This document shows, piece after piece, positions 26,079-36,104 of a stretch of 64,000 nt of DNA. How positions within the stretch are numbered: position 1 is the stretch's first letter; each line of letters starts with the position of its first letter. The DNA lies in NCBI RefSeq assembly GCF_002870125.1, contig NZ_PNEO01000001.1:124001-188000 (forward strand), read 5' to 3'. The translations under genes and the position numbers were made by a program. Below the pieces are notes generated by a model. The model had not been told where the DNA came from. It was given only the letters and a program-made list of their open reading frames with translations, and made no database searches. The stretch comes from Burkholderia sp. WAC0059 (GTDB lineage Bacteria; Pseudomonadota; Gammaproteobacteria; Burkholderiales; Burkholderiaceae).

Positions 26079-26254
26079 CGCGCGGCCTGACCGGTTGGGT
26101 AGCGAGTAGTCGATGCGTTCGTCGTGCAGCGCCGCTGAGGAAGCACAGGGCCTGCCACGACGAAGCATGCTAAAAATTCGGCACGGTTCCGTCTACGAAT
26201 TTTTTTTCCGAATCAAACGGGAGAAAGAGATAACGCGGACGAACAGGAGAAGTC

Positions 26255-26404
26255 ATGCCGTCATTGCATACGAAACGATGTTTTCTTGTCGTACTGCTCA
26301 TCGTGGCCGCGACGATGCTGTCCGGTTGCGGATTGTTTGGCTGCGGGGCCGCGGCGGCGAATGGCGCCTTTCTCGGCGGGTGCCATGCCGGCGTGAGGTT
26401 TTGA
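26255..26404 (+). CDS. small lipoprotein, unknown function
   Basis: 49 residues, start ATG at 26255 with AGGAGA five bases upstream. A lipoprotein signal peptide (KRCFLVVLLIVAATMLSGC) gives Cys25 as the lipidated residue. The mature part is only 25 residues, Gly/Ala/Cys-rich, with two more cysteines (CGLFGCGAAAANGAFLGGCH) and a terminal GVRF. Small lipoproteins of this form exist in Burkholderia; the role is unknown. It is divergent from the pentapeptide/C26 gene across a 176-base gap, and could share regulation with it. Confidence 0.7.
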   Translation: MPSLHTKRCFLVVLLIVAATMLSGCGLFGCGAAAANGAFLGGCHAGVRF

Positions 26405-26450
26405 TCGGGTAGGGGTTGCCGGGCGGCGCGGATGGGTGCGGGAACAGGAA

Positions 26451-26480
26451 CGGGCCGGACGCGATCGTGCGTCCGGCCCG
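26451..26480. terminator. 12-bp hairpin between convergent genes
   Basis: CGGGCCGGACGC and its exact complement around a 6-base loop (GATCGT). It lies between the lipoprotein stop and the gamma-glutamyltransferase stop. It lacks a T-tract on either side; it is a likely bidirectional, perhaps Rho-assisted, terminator. Confidence 0.55.
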
Positions 26481-26490
26481 ACTTGCGGCG

Positions 26491-28128
26491 TCAGAACCCC
26501 GCGGCCAGCCCGTCGCGGCGGCTGTCGCTCGCGGCCACGTAGCCGCGCTCGGGTTCGTTGCGGTCGAGGCGCCAGATGTACTGGCCCGAGCCGAAGTCCA
26601 TGTACGGATCGTCGATCGACTTGATGACGTGGCCGCGCTCGGCGAGCGCGCGCGCGCAGCCGGCGTCGAGCGTCGATTCGATGTCGATCGTGAAGTCGCG
26701 GTTCACCTTCCAGCGCGGCGCGTCGCAGGCGGCCTGCGGCTGCTGGCCGTAGTCGAGCATCCGCACGACCGACTGCAGATGGCCTTGCGGCTGCATGTCG
26801 CCGCCCATCACGCCGAAGCTCATGACGGCCTCGTCGCGGCCGTCGACGCGCTGCGTCAGGAACGCGGGGATGATCGTGTGGAACGGACGCTTGCCGCCTT
26901 CCACGACGTTCGGCGAGCGCGGGTCCGTCGAGAAGCCGTAACCGCGGTTCTGCAGCGAGATGCCCAGGTCGGGCACGACGACGCCCGAGCCGAAGCCCAT
27001 GTAGTTCGACTGGATGAAGCTCACCATCATGCCGCGCTCGTCGGCCGCCGACAGGTAGATCGTGCCGCCGGCCTTCGGCATGCCGAACGTGAACTGCGTC
27101 GCGCGGCGCGGGTCGATCAGCTTCGCGCGTTGCGCAAGATAGGCCGGGTCGAGCATTTCCCGCGGCGTGACTTCCATCGCGCGCGGGTCGGCGACGTAGC
27201 GGTACACGTCGGCGAAGGCGAGCTTCATCGCCTCGATCTGCAGATGCTGCGATTCGATGCCGTCGAGCGGCAGCGCGCCGAGATCGAACTGTTCGAGGAT
27301 GCCGAGCGCGATCAGCGCGGCGATGCCCTGACCGTTGGGCGGAATCTCGTGGACGGTGTAGCCGCGATAATCCTTCGCAATCGGCTCGACCCAGTCCGCG
27401 CGGTAGTTGCGCAGGTCCGCGACGGTCATCGCGCCGTCGCCTTCGCGCGCGAACGCGGCGATGCGCTCGGCGATCTCGCCTTCGTAGAACGCGCGCGGGC
27501 CCTGTTCGGCGAGCAGGCGCAGTGTCTTCGCGTGGCCCGGCAGGCGCACGAGTTCGCTCACGTCGGGCGCGCGGCCGTTCGGCATGAAGGCCGCGGCGAA
27601 GCCGGGCTGGTTGCGCAGGTCGGGAACCGCGGCGGCCCATTTGTGGGCGACGACGGATGCCACCGCGTGGCCGCGCTCGGCGAGCTCGATGGCCGGTTCG
27701 AGCAGGTCGGCGAACGGCAGCGAGCCGAACTTGCCGTGCAGCGCTTCCCAGCCGGCGATCACGCCGGGCACGGTGGCCGCATCCCAGCCGCGCGTCGGCT
27801 TCTTCGCGAGGCCGTTCGCCTCGCCGTAGCGGCGGCGGAAGTAGTCGACGTTCCAGGCAGCGGGCGCGACGCCCGAGGCGTTGAGCCCGTGCAGCTTCGT
27901 GCCGTCCCAGACGAGCGCGAACGCGTCGCCGCCGAGGCCGCACGACACCGGCTCGACGACGGTGAGCGCGGCGGCGGCGGCAATCGCGGCGTCGATGGCG
28001 TTGCCGCCTTTCCAGAGCATGCGCAGGCCGGCCTGCGCGGCGAGCGGCTGCGAAGTCGAGACGATGTTGCGCGCGAACACGGGCAGGCGCGTGGTCGGAT
28101 ACGGGTTTTGCCAGTCGAAGCGGGTCAT
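26491..28128 (-). CDS. gamma-glutamyltransferase family protein
   Basis: 545 residues, full length. Family blocks: AAQAGLRMLWKGGNAIDAAI, VVEPVSCGLGGDAFALVWDG, GWDAATVPGVIAGWEALHGK, ADWVEPIAKDYRGYTVHEIP and the FGVMGGDMQPQGHLQSVVRM segment. The small-subunit start is marked by GGTIYLSAADERG; its Thr would be the autocatalytic nucleophile. There is no obvious signal peptide, so unlike classical periplasmic GGT it may be cytoplasmic, like the YwrD group. It is the last gene of the ABC-importer operon, 54 bases after the permease, so it probably cleaves the imported gamma-glutamyl peptide (glutathione is the obvious candidate). Confidence 0.9.
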   Translation of the reverse strand: MTRFDWQNPYPTTRLPVFARNIVSTSQPLAAQAGLRMLWKGGNAIDAAIAAAAALTVVEPVSCGLGGDAFALVWDGTKLHGLNASGVAPAAWNVDYFRRRYGEANGLAKKPTRGWDAATVPGVIAGWEALHGKFGSLPFADLLEPAIELAERGHAVASVVAHKWAAAVPDLRNQPGFAAAFMPNGRAPDVSELVRLPGHAKTLRLLAEQGPRAFYEGEIAERIAAFAREGDGAMTVADLRNYRADWVEPIAKDYRGYTVHEIPPNGQGIAALIALGILEQFDLGALPLDGIESQHLQIEAMKLAFADVYRYVADPRAMEVTPREMLDPAYLAQRAKLIDPRRATQFTFGMPKAGGTIYLSAADERGMMVSFIQSNYMGFGSGVVVPDLGISLQNRGYGFSTDPRSPNVVEGGKRPFHTIIPAFLTQRVDGRDEAVMSFGVMGGDMQPQGHLQSVVRMLDYGQQPQAACDAPRWKVNRDFTIDIESTLDAGCARALAERGHVIKSIDDPYMDFGSGQYIWRLDRNEPERGYVAASDSRRDGLAAGF

Positions 28129-28182
28129 GAAAAGCTCGCGTGAAAAGGGTGAGGGGCGAGACCGTCGCGCCCGGGGCCGCCG

Positions 28183-29076
28183 TCAGGTTTCGCGCGGATC
28201 GAGCGCGTCGCGCAGCCCGTCGCCGAGCAGATTGAAGCCGAGCACCGCGAGGAAGATCGCGATGCCCGGGAAAATCGACATCCACGGCGCCTGGCTGACG
28301 AAGTCCTTGGCGGTGTTGAGCATCGAGCCCCACGAGGGCGCCGGCGGCAACTGGCCGAGGCCGAGAAACGACAGGCTGGCCTCGGCGATGATCGCCATGG
28401 CGACGGTCAGGCTTGCCTGCACGATAATCGGTGGGAGCACGTTCGGCAAGATGTAGCGCACGATGATCGGGAAATGTCCCAGGCCGATGGCGCGCGCGCC
28501 CTCCACGTAATCCTCGGCCTTCACGGCGATGGCCTGGCCGCGCGCGAGCCGCACGAAGCGCGGCATCGCCGAAATGCCGATGGCGGCCATCGCGTTCGCG
28601 AGGCTCGGGCCGAGGAACGCGGCGAGCGCGATGGCGAGGATCAGGAACGGGATCGACAGCAGCGCGTCCGCGAGCCGCGAGATCACGCCGTCGACGAGCC
28701 GGCCGAAGTAGCCGGCCATGAGCCCGAGCGGCACGCCCACGATCACCGCGATGCCGACCGACACCACGCCCGCGAGCAGCGAGGCGCGCGCGCCCCAGAT
28801 CAGCCGGCTCAGCACGTCGCGGCCCAGCTCGTCGGTGCCGAACCAGTGCGCGGCCGACGGCGCCTCGCGCACGTCCATGAAGCTCGTCTGCAGCGGATCG
28901 GCGGGCGAGATCCACGGTGCGAGGAGCGCGACCGCGATCGTCACGAGCACGATGAGCGCGCCGGCCACGGCCGCGCGGTTGCGCACGAAGCGCGCGAGGC
29001 GGCGCCAGCGCCGGCGCGGCGCCACGGCGGCCGCGCGCGCGTCCGGGTCGAGGGGAGAGGCGGGCGTCGTGGCCAT
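28183..29076 (-). CDS. peptide ABC transporter permease (DppC/GsiD type)
   Basis: 297 residues with a soluble basic N-terminus (residues 1-30) and about six membrane spans. It shows the OppC-type N-terminal block (SPADPLQTSFMDVREAPSAA, then HWFGTDELGRDVLSRLIWGA). The EAA loop is in DYVEGARAIGLGHFPIIVRY. It pairs with the permease encoded just upstream: start and stop overlap by one base at 29076. Together they form the membrane channel of the importer. The best-matched known systems are the dipeptide and glutathione (Gsi) importers. The last step of the operon, a gamma-glutamyltransferase, favours a gamma-glutamyl peptide. Confidence 0.92.
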   Translation of the reverse strand: MATTPASPLDPDARAAAVAPRRRWRRLARFVRNRAAVAGALIVLVTIAVALLAPWISPADPLQTSFMDVREAPSAAHWFGTDELGRDVLSRLIWGARASLLAGVVSVGIAVIVGVPLGLMAGYFGRLVDGVISRLADALLSIPFLILAIALAAFLGPSLANAMAAIGISAMPRFVRLARGQAIAVKAEDYVEGARAIGLGHFPIIVRYILPNVLPPIIVQASLTVAMAIIAEASLSFLGLGQLPPAPSWGSMLNTAKDFVSQAPWMSIFPGIAIFLAVLGFNLLGDGLRDALDPRET

Positions 29077-30020
29077 CAGCTATGCCTGAGTCGCGGGGTG
29101 AGCAGGATGTAGAGCACGTCGGCGCAGAGGTTCACGACGATGAAGCCGAGCGCGGTGACGAGCACCACGCCCTGCACGACGGCATAGTCGCGGTTGAACA
29201 CGGCGTCCACGACGAGCTTGCCGAAGCCGGGGATCGTGAACACCTGCTCGGTCAGCACCGCGCCCGCGAGCAGTTCGCCGAACAGCAGCGCGAGCACCGT
29301 GACGACGGGCACGAGCGCGTTGCGCAGCGCGTGCCGCACGACCACGGTGCCGCGCAGCAGGCCCTTGGCGCGGGCCGTGCGGATGTAGTCGGTGCGCAGC
29401 ACCGTGAGCATCGCGCTGCGCGTGTGGCGCATTAGTTGCGCGCCGAGCGCCGCGCCGAGCACGAACGCGGGCATCAGCATGGTCTTGATGCTGAGCCAGA
29501 AATCCTCGGTGGGCGGCACGTAGCCCGACGAGGGCAGCAGGTGCCAGCGCACCGAGACGAGGAAGATCAGCATGATGCCGAGCCAGAAGTTCGGGATCGA
29601 CATGCCCGAGAGCGCGAGGACGTTCGCGCCGTAGTCGAGCGGGCTGCCGCGGTTCGCGGCCGAGAGGACGCCGGCCGGAATGCCGATGCCGATCGCGAAG
29701 ACCATCGCCATGGCCGCGAGCTGCAGCGTGACGGGCAGCTTCTGCGCGATCAGCGTCGTGACCGGCTCGTCGGTGCGCAGCGACGTGCCGAGGTTGCCGT
29801 GCGCGATGTCGCGGACCCAGTACGCATACTGCACGGGCACGGGCCGGTCGAGGTGGTACTTCACGCGCAGCGTGGCGATCAACTGCGGGTCCTGGTCCTC
29901 GCCCGCCATCGCCATGACCGGGTCGCCGGGCAGCAGCTTCTGCAGGCCGAAAATCAGCATCGACACGAGGATCAGCGTCGGCACGGCGACGATCAGGCGG
30001 TTGGCGACGACGCGCAGCAT
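29076..30020 (-). CDS. peptide ABC transporter permease (DppB/GsiC type)
   Basis: 314 residues, six membrane spans. The N-terminus is the typical OppB form (LRVVANRLIVAVPTLILVSM, then LPGDPVMAMAGEDQDPQLIA). The EAA loop is TDYIRTARAKGLLRGTVVVR. Its stop codon overlaps the start of the partner permease. The preceding binding-protein gene ends only ten bases upstream, so translation is tightly coupled. It forms half of the inner-membrane channel. Confidence 0.93.
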   Translation of the reverse strand: MLRVVANRLIVAVPTLILVSMLIFGLQKLLPGDPVMAMAGEDQDPQLIATLRVKYHLDRPVPVQYAYWVRDIAHGNLGTSLRTDEPVTTLIAQKLPVTLQLAAMAMVFAIGIGIPAGVLSAANRGSPLDYGANVLALSGMSIPNFWLGIMLIFLVSVRWHLLPSSGYVPPTEDFWLSIKTMLMPAFVLGAALGAQLMRHTRSAMLTVLRTDYIRTARAKGLLRGTVVVRHALRNALVPVVTVLALLFGELLAGAVLTEQVFTIPGFGKLVVDAVFNRDYAVVQGVVLVTALGFIVVNLCADVLYILLTPRLRHS

Positions 30021-30030
30021 GGCGAGCTCC

Positions 30031-31536
30031 CTACCCCTTGAGGCTGACGCCGCGCAGCCGGATCAGCCCGTCCGGGTAGGGCACGAAGCCCTGCACCTTC
30101 TTCGAGAGCGCGAACGGCCAGGGCTGCACGTAGAGGTAGACGATCGGGTCCTCGTCGGCGAGGATCTTCGCGGCCTGGTCGTAGAGCGCCTTGCGCTGCG
30201 CCGGGTCGGTCTTCGTGCGCGCGGCGTCGAGCAGGTTGTCGACCGCCGGGTTGCAGTAGTGCCCGTAGTTCAGGTTGCCGCTGCAGGTGTTGAACTGGTG
30301 CAGATTGCCGTCCGGATCGACGCGGCCCGACCAGCCCGTGTAGAGCGCCTCGAAGTCGCCGTTGTGCGCGGCGTTGAGCGCGGCGGCGTAGTCGGTCGGC
30401 CGCAGCCTGAGGTTGATGCCGGCCTCGGCGAGCATCGCCTGGAGCATCTGCGCGACCTGGCTCGCCACCGTGTTGTTGCCGAACGTGAGTTCGACGTCGA
30501 GGTGCGGGTGGCCGGCGGCCTGCAGGAGCGCCTTCGCCTTCGCGACGTCGCGGTGCGTCATCGGCAGCGCCGCGTCGAAGTACGGGCTCGAGGGCGGCAG
30601 CCCCTGGTTGGCGGGCGCGAAGAGACCCGCGCCGATCACCTTGTTGAGGGCGTCGCGGTCGATGGCGAGTTCGAACGCCTCGCGCACGCGCTTGTCGCGC
30701 AGCGGCGTGTTGCTGCGCGGACCGTTGGCGATGTTGAACGTGACGTTGTAGAAGCCGAGGCCGCTCACGGGCACGAACTGCAGGTTCGGGTCGCTCTTCA
30801 CGGTGGCGACGTCGGACGGCGCGAGACGCTCGACCATGTCGAGCGAGCCCGAGCGCAGGTTCGCGAGCCGCACGGTGGCGTCGGGAATCGGCAGGAAGAT
30901 CACGCGCTGGATTGGGTAGTGGCTCGCGTCCCAGTAGCCGTCGAATTTCTCGAGCACGATGCGGTCGTTCTGCACGCGCTGCACGAACTTGTACGGACCC
31001 GAGCAGACCGGATGCGTGGCGACGCCGTCGGCGTTCGCGAGCGTGTCGGGCGCGAGCATCATGCCGGCGCGGTCGGTGAGCGTGGCGAGCAGCGCGGCGT
31101 CCGGGGCCTTGAGCACGATAGAGACCGTGTACGGATCGACGACGACGACGTGATCGACCGACGCGAGCTCGCTCTTGCGGTTGCTCGTCGGCAGCGTGCG
31201 ATAGCGGTCGAGGTTCGCCTTCACGGCCGCCGCGTTGAACGGCTCGCCGTCCTGGAACTTGACGCCCTGGCGCAGCTTGAACGTGAGCGTCTTGCCGTCG
31301 GCGCTCGTGGTCCACGAGGTCGCGAGCATCGGCACGATCTTCAGGTTCGGGCCGATGTCGACGAGCGAGTTGCACAGCGAGCTGAACACGATGCGGTCGG
31401 CCACCTGCACGCTGCGCGCGGGGTCGAGCGAGCCGACGTCGTCCTGCATGCCGATGCGCAGGGTCGGGCCGGTCTGCTGGGCCAGCGCGCTCGTGGCGCT
31501 CACGGCCAGGGCGGCGGCAATCAGGAGTTTTCGCAT
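30031..31536 (-). CDS. peptide/glutathione ABC transporter substrate-binding protein (SBP family 5)
   Basis: 501 residues. Sec signal peptide MRKLLIAAALAVSATSALA with cleavage before QQTG; it has no lipobox, so it is a free periplasmic protein. The mature protein has the family 5 signature region (TLTFKLRQGVKFQDGEPFNA) and the typical VCSGPYKFVQRVQNDRIVLE and SNTPLRDKRVREAFELAIDR blocks. It captures short peptides and delivers them to the two permeases downstream. The operon order (two ATPases, binding protein, two permeases, gamma-glutamyltransferase) suggests glutathione or another gamma-glutamyl peptide as ligand; the ligand is not proved by sequence. Confidence 0.92.
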   Translation of the reverse strand: MRKLLIAAALAVSATSALAQQTGPTLRIGMQDDVGSLDPARSVQVADRIVFSSLCNSLVDIGPNLKIVPMLATSWTTSADGKTLTFKLRQGVKFQDGEPFNAAAVKANLDRYRTLPTSNRKSELASVDHVVVVDPYTVSIVLKAPDAALLATLTDRAGMMLAPDTLANADGVATHPVCSGPYKFVQRVQNDRIVLEKFDGYWDASHYPIQRVIFLPIPDATVRLANLRSGSLDMVERLAPSDVATVKSDPNLQFVPVSGLGFYNVTFNIANGPRSNTPLRDKRVREAFELAIDRDALNKVIGAGLFAPANQGLPPSSPYFDAALPMTHRDVAKAKALLQAAGHPHLDVELTFGNNTVASQVAQMLQAMLAEAGINLRLRPTDYAAALNAAHNGDFEALYTGWSGRVDPDGNLHQFNTCSGNLNYGHYCNPAVDNLLDAARTKTDPAQRKALYDQAAKILADEDPIVYLYVQPWPFALSKKVQGFVPYPDGLIRLRGVSLKG

Positions 31537-31587
31537 GCGTGGGGTTCCTCTTTCCGTTTTTTTCAGGTCGGCCAGGCCGGAGGGCCG

Positions 31588-32771
31588 TCAGGCCGGCGCG
31601 GGGTTGCGTGTCGGATTAGATGCGGGATGGGATGCCGGATCGGTTCCGGCGTCGTCGCGGCGGCGCTGGCGGTCGCGGTAGAGCGCGAGCCGCTCCGCGA
31701 GCTTCGGGCTCGCGCTCGCGACGAGCGGCGCGCCGGCGCCCGCCTGCTGGATCTCCTGCCAGAAATGACAGGCGATCTGGCGTCCGCCGGGCAGCGTCTG
31801 CGCCGGCGGTTTCGCTTCGGCACAGAGCGGCTTCGCGTGCGGGCAGCGCGGATGGAAACGGCAGCCCGGCGGCGGCGCGGTCGGGCTCGGCAGGTCGCCC
31901 GAGGCGAGCGGCCGGGCGCGCGCCTCGCCGGGCCGGCGGGCCGGAATCGCGCCGAGCAGCGCCTGCGTGTACGGATGCAGCGGCGCGTCGAACAGATCGT
32001 CGACGCGCGCCTGCTCGACGATCTCGCCGAGATACATCACGGCGACGCGGTCGCTCATGTGGCGGATGACGGCGAGGTCGTGCGAGATCATCACGAGCGT
32101 GAGGCCGAACTGCGCCTTGAGCTGCTCGAGCAGATTGATGACCTGCGCCTGCACCGAGACGTCGAGCGCGGACACGGGCTCGTCGCCGACGATGAGCCCC
32201 GGCTCGCCGGCGAGCGCGCGCGCGATGCCGATGCGCTGACGCTGGCCGCCGGAGAATTCGTGCGGATAGCGCTCGCCCCACGCCGGTTGCAGGCCGACCG
32301 TCTGCAGCAGTTGCGCGACGCGCTCGCGCTGCGCCGCGCCGCGCGCGAGGCCGTGCAGCGCGATCGGCTCGCCGACGATCTGCTCGACGGTCATGCCGGG
32401 GTTCAGCGAGGCGAACGGGTCCTGGAAGATGAGCTGCATGTGGCGGCGCAGCCGGCGCAGCGGCGCGCCCGAGAGATGCGTGATGTCCTTGCCCCGGTAG
32501 AGCACGCGGCCCTCGGTCGAATCGATGAGGCGCAGCAGCAGCCGGCCGAGCGTGGACTTGCCGCAGCCCGATTCGCCGACGATCGCGAAGGTCTCGCCCT
32601 CGCGGACCGCGAGCGAGACGTCGTGCACGGCATGCACCGTCGGCGCGCGCGTGAAGAGATGGCGCGTGCCGCCGAACTGCTTCGTCAGCGCGCGTGCCTC
32701 GATGACGGGGGGCGCCGGATGCGCGGGCGCGGGCGGCCGTTGCCGCTCGGGCGGGCCCTTGGGAAGCGTGC

Positions 32772-32775
<4 letters not shown>
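31588..32775 (-). CDS. peptide ABC transporter ATP-binding protein (DppF type)
   Basis: 395 residues from the ATG at 32775. Walker [16 protein letters not shown], signature [16 protein letters not shown], Walker [20 protein letters not shown], and the switch His in [14 protein letters not shown]. The oligopeptide-transporter C-terminal domain follows, with the Cys-rich patch [15 protein letters not shown] Pro-rich N-terminal extension (residues 6-24) and a basic Pro/Ser-rich tail are unusual additions. The start overlaps the stop of the upstream ATPase (ATGA). It energises the importer with its partner. Confidence 0.93.
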
Positions 32776-33803
<1,028 letters not shown>

Positions 33804-33881
33804 TCGCACAGGCTCCACATCGGACTCGGCATCCTTTTCGGTCGGGGCGTCGGAGCCATTATGTGGTGCGCGAACGACGAG

Positions 33882-33897
33882 GAAATATTAATATTTC
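33882..33897. promoter_or_regulatory. 16-bp perfect palindrome between importer operon and lysR
   Basis: GAAATATTAATATTTC lies 28 bases from the LysR start and about 80 bases from the first importer gene. It is AT-rich in a GC-rich region and contains T-N11-A spacing, as expected for a LysR-type site. A CATAAT box (33858-33863, minus strand) would put the palindrome over the operon's -35 region. Binding by the adjacent LysR protein is inferred. Confidence 0.65.
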
Positions 33898-33924
33898 TTT
33901 TTCACGCTTAAATTTTTCTTGAAC

Positions 33925-34797
33925 ATGACGGTGCCGACCCTGCGGATGCTGAAGACCTTCCAGGCCGTGGCGCGAACGGGGTCGTTCGCGACGGCGGCAG
34001 AGAAGGTGGCGCTGACCCAGGCGGCCGTCAGCCTGCAGATGCGCGGGCTCGAACAGGCGCTCGGCCGGCAGCTTTTCAACCGCGACGCGCGCCAGGTCGT
34101 GCTGAGCCGCGCGGGACGCGAAATCCAGCCGAAGGTCGAGCAGATTCTCGAATTGCTCGACGCGCTCGGCTCGGCGCGGCCCGACTCGATGACGGGGCCG
34201 GTGACGATCGGCGCCGTGGTCTCGGTGATCGGCGCGCTGTCGCTCGTCGTCGCGCGCCTGAAGACGGTGCATCCGCAACTGGACGTGCGGCTGCTCGCGG
34301 CGCGCTCGGACGAGCTGGCCGGCATGGTCGAGGCAGGCGAGGTGGACATCGCGGCCGTGGTCGCGCAGCCCGACGCCATGCTGCCCGACACGCTGCGCTG
34401 GAGCATGCTCTACGCCGAGCCGATGGTGCTCGTCGCGAACCGCGAGCTCGTCGAGCCGGACGCGCGGCGCATCCTGCGCAACCACGGCTTCCTGCGCTTC
34501 GACCGGCGCGTGCGCACGGGCCTCGTCGTGCAGCAGGCGCTCGACGCGGCCGGCCTCGCCGTCAACGAATACCTCGAACTCAATTCGATCGAAACGATCG
34601 TCGCGCTGGTGCGCGAAAACGTGGGCGTCGCGGTGCTGCCGCTGCTGCACGGCGGCAACTGGCGCAACGACCCCACGCTGCGCGTGCTGCCGATCGCGGA
34701 CCCGCCCGTGGTGCGCACGGTGGGGATGATCCAGCGCGTCTCCTACGACCGGCCCGGCATCACGCGGGCCATCATCGACACGCTGCACGAGGCCTGA
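33925..34797 (+). CDS. LysR-family transcriptional regulator
   Basis: 290 residues from the ATG at 33925 (a TTG two codons earlier is possible). N-terminal winged helix: LRMLKTFQAVARTGSFATAA, then LTQAAVSLQMRGLEQALGRQ and LFNRDARQVVLSRAGREI. The C-terminal effector-binding domain runs from about residue 90 (GPVTIGAVVSVIGALSLVVA). It is divergent from the peptide/gamma-glutamyl importer operon, with a palindromic site in the shared gap, the classical arrangement for a regulator of the adjacent operon and of itself. The inducer is unknown; a peptide or sulfur signal would fit. Confidence 0.93.
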   Translation: MTVPTLRMLKTFQAVARTGSFATAAEKVALTQAAVSLQMRGLEQALGRQLFNRDARQVVLSRAGREIQPKVEQILELLDALGSARPDSMTGPVTIGAVVSVIGALSLVVARLKTVHPQLDVRLLAARSDELAGMVEAGEVDIAAVVAQPDAMLPDTLRWSMLYAEPMVLVANRELVEPDARRILRNHGFLRFDRRVRTGLVVQQALDAAGLAVNEYLELNSIETIVALVRENVGVAVLPLLHGGNWRNDPTLRVLPIADPPVVRTVGMIQRVSYDRPGITRAIIDTLHEA

Positions 34798-34961
34798 GCG
34801 GTTCGCGGCGGTGCCGGGCCGGCTGCAGGCCCGGGCTGTGCTCGCTATCATCGAACGACCCACGCGGTTCCCGGCCGCGCTCCGCGTCCCGCTTCGCGGG
34901 TCCGCGGCGGCATGCGGCTCGTGCCCTTTCTTCCCGCTTTCCTTTCTCTCAAGGAGCTTTC

Positions 34962-35807
34962 ATGAGTTCGACTACGACGCCTGTCTGGTTCATCACCGGC
35001 TGCTCCACCGGCTTCGGCCGCGAACTGGCGGAAGCCGTGATCGCGCGCGGCTGGCGCTGCGTGGCGAGCGCCCGCGAGAAGGCCTCGCTCGACGATCTCG
35101 CGCCGTCGGCGGGCGACCGCCTGCTGCGCGTGGCGCTCGACGTGACCGACAACCGCCAGATCGCGATGGCGGTCGAGGCGGCGCAAGCGCACTTCGGCAC
35201 GATCGACGTCCTCGTCAACAACGCGGGCTACGGCTACCAGAGTTCGCTCGAAGAGGGCGTGGAGGAGGAGATTCGCGCGCAGTTCGACGCGAACGTCTTC
35301 GGCCTGTTCGCGATGACGCGCGCCGTGCTGCCGGTCATGCGCGTGCAGCGGCGCGGCCACGTGCTGAACGTGACGTCGGTGGCCGGCCTCGTGGGCTTTC
35401 CCGGCTCGGGCTATTACTCGGCGAGCAAGCACGCCGTCGAAGGCTTTTCCGATTCGCTGCTGGCCGAGGCCGGTCCGCTCGGCATCAAGGTGACCTGCGT
35501 CGAGCCGGGGCCGTTCCGGACCGACTGGGCGGGTCGCTCGCTCAGGCAGACGCCGAGCCGCATCGCGGACTACGTGGAGACCGCGGCCGCGCGGATGCAG
35601 CGCACCGCGCAACTGAGCGGCAAGCAGGTCGGCGATCCGGCCCGCGCGGCGCAGGCGATGATCCGCATCACCGAACTCGACGCGCCGCCGCGCCACCTGG
35701 TGCTCGGCGCGTTCGGCGTGGACGCGGTCGCGCAGCGGCTGCGCGCGGCGCTCGCGGACATCGAGGCCTGGCGCGACGTGGGCATCGCGACCGATTTCCC
35801 GGCGTAA
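34962..35807 (+). CDS. short-chain dehydrogenase/reductase (SDR), classical type
   Basis: 281 residues, AAGGAG eight bases upstream of the ATG. Rossmann cofactor motif TGCSTGFG (12-19), NNAG (86-89), catalytic Ser139 (NVTSVAG) and YxxxK at Tyr152/Lys156 (GYYSASKHAVEGF), all intact. The C-terminal part continues beyond the minimal SDR domain, like the SDR group used on lipid or ketone substrates. It should be an NAD(P)-dependent oxidoreductase in the cytoplasm; the substrate is unknown. It follows the LysR gene in the same direction after 164 bases, but the gap argues for its own promoter. Confidence 0.9.
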   Translation: MSSTTTPVWFITGCSTGFGRELAEAVIARGWRCVASAREKASLDDLAPSAGDRLLRVALDVTDNRQIAMAVEAAQAHFGTIDVLVNNAGYGYQSSLEEGVEEEIRAQFDANVFGLFAMTRAVLPVMRVQRRGHVLNVTSVAGLVGFPGSGYYSASKHAVEGFSDSLLAEAGPLGIKVTCVEPGPFRTDWAGRSLRQTPSRIADYVETAAARMQRTAQLSGKQVGDPARAAQAMIRITELDAPPRHLVLGAFGVDAVAQRLRAALADIEAWRDVGIATDFPA

Positions 35808-36104
35808 GGAAAGGGCATCGAAAACGGGCACGCGAGTTTGCGCCGGGTTCGCGTCGGGTTTGCGTTTGCCGTGACGCACAACGTCCGTTCGCGTTTTCCG
35901 GCGCGGCGTCGCGCGCTGCCCGGTCCGGGCGCCGTTGCGACGCAGTACCGGCGGCGCGACGCAACGGCCGTGCCGCCTGCCGCCGCCGGCGTCAATAGTG
36001 ATTTCCGATCCGCGCATTTGTTCTCGCGCGCGCACTTCCTAGACTGTGTATTAAGGGCTGAGGACAGATCGGTCTGCCGCCCTGCAAAAGTCGGAGGTGT
36101 GAAG

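Noticed and set aside
26079-26230. Possible hrpII (TTCG-N16-TTCG) box upstream of the pentapeptide/C26 gene
   Set aside because: Several TTCG units are present, but the spacings I can read are 9 and 31 bases, not 16. I therefore do not call a type III regulon promoter.
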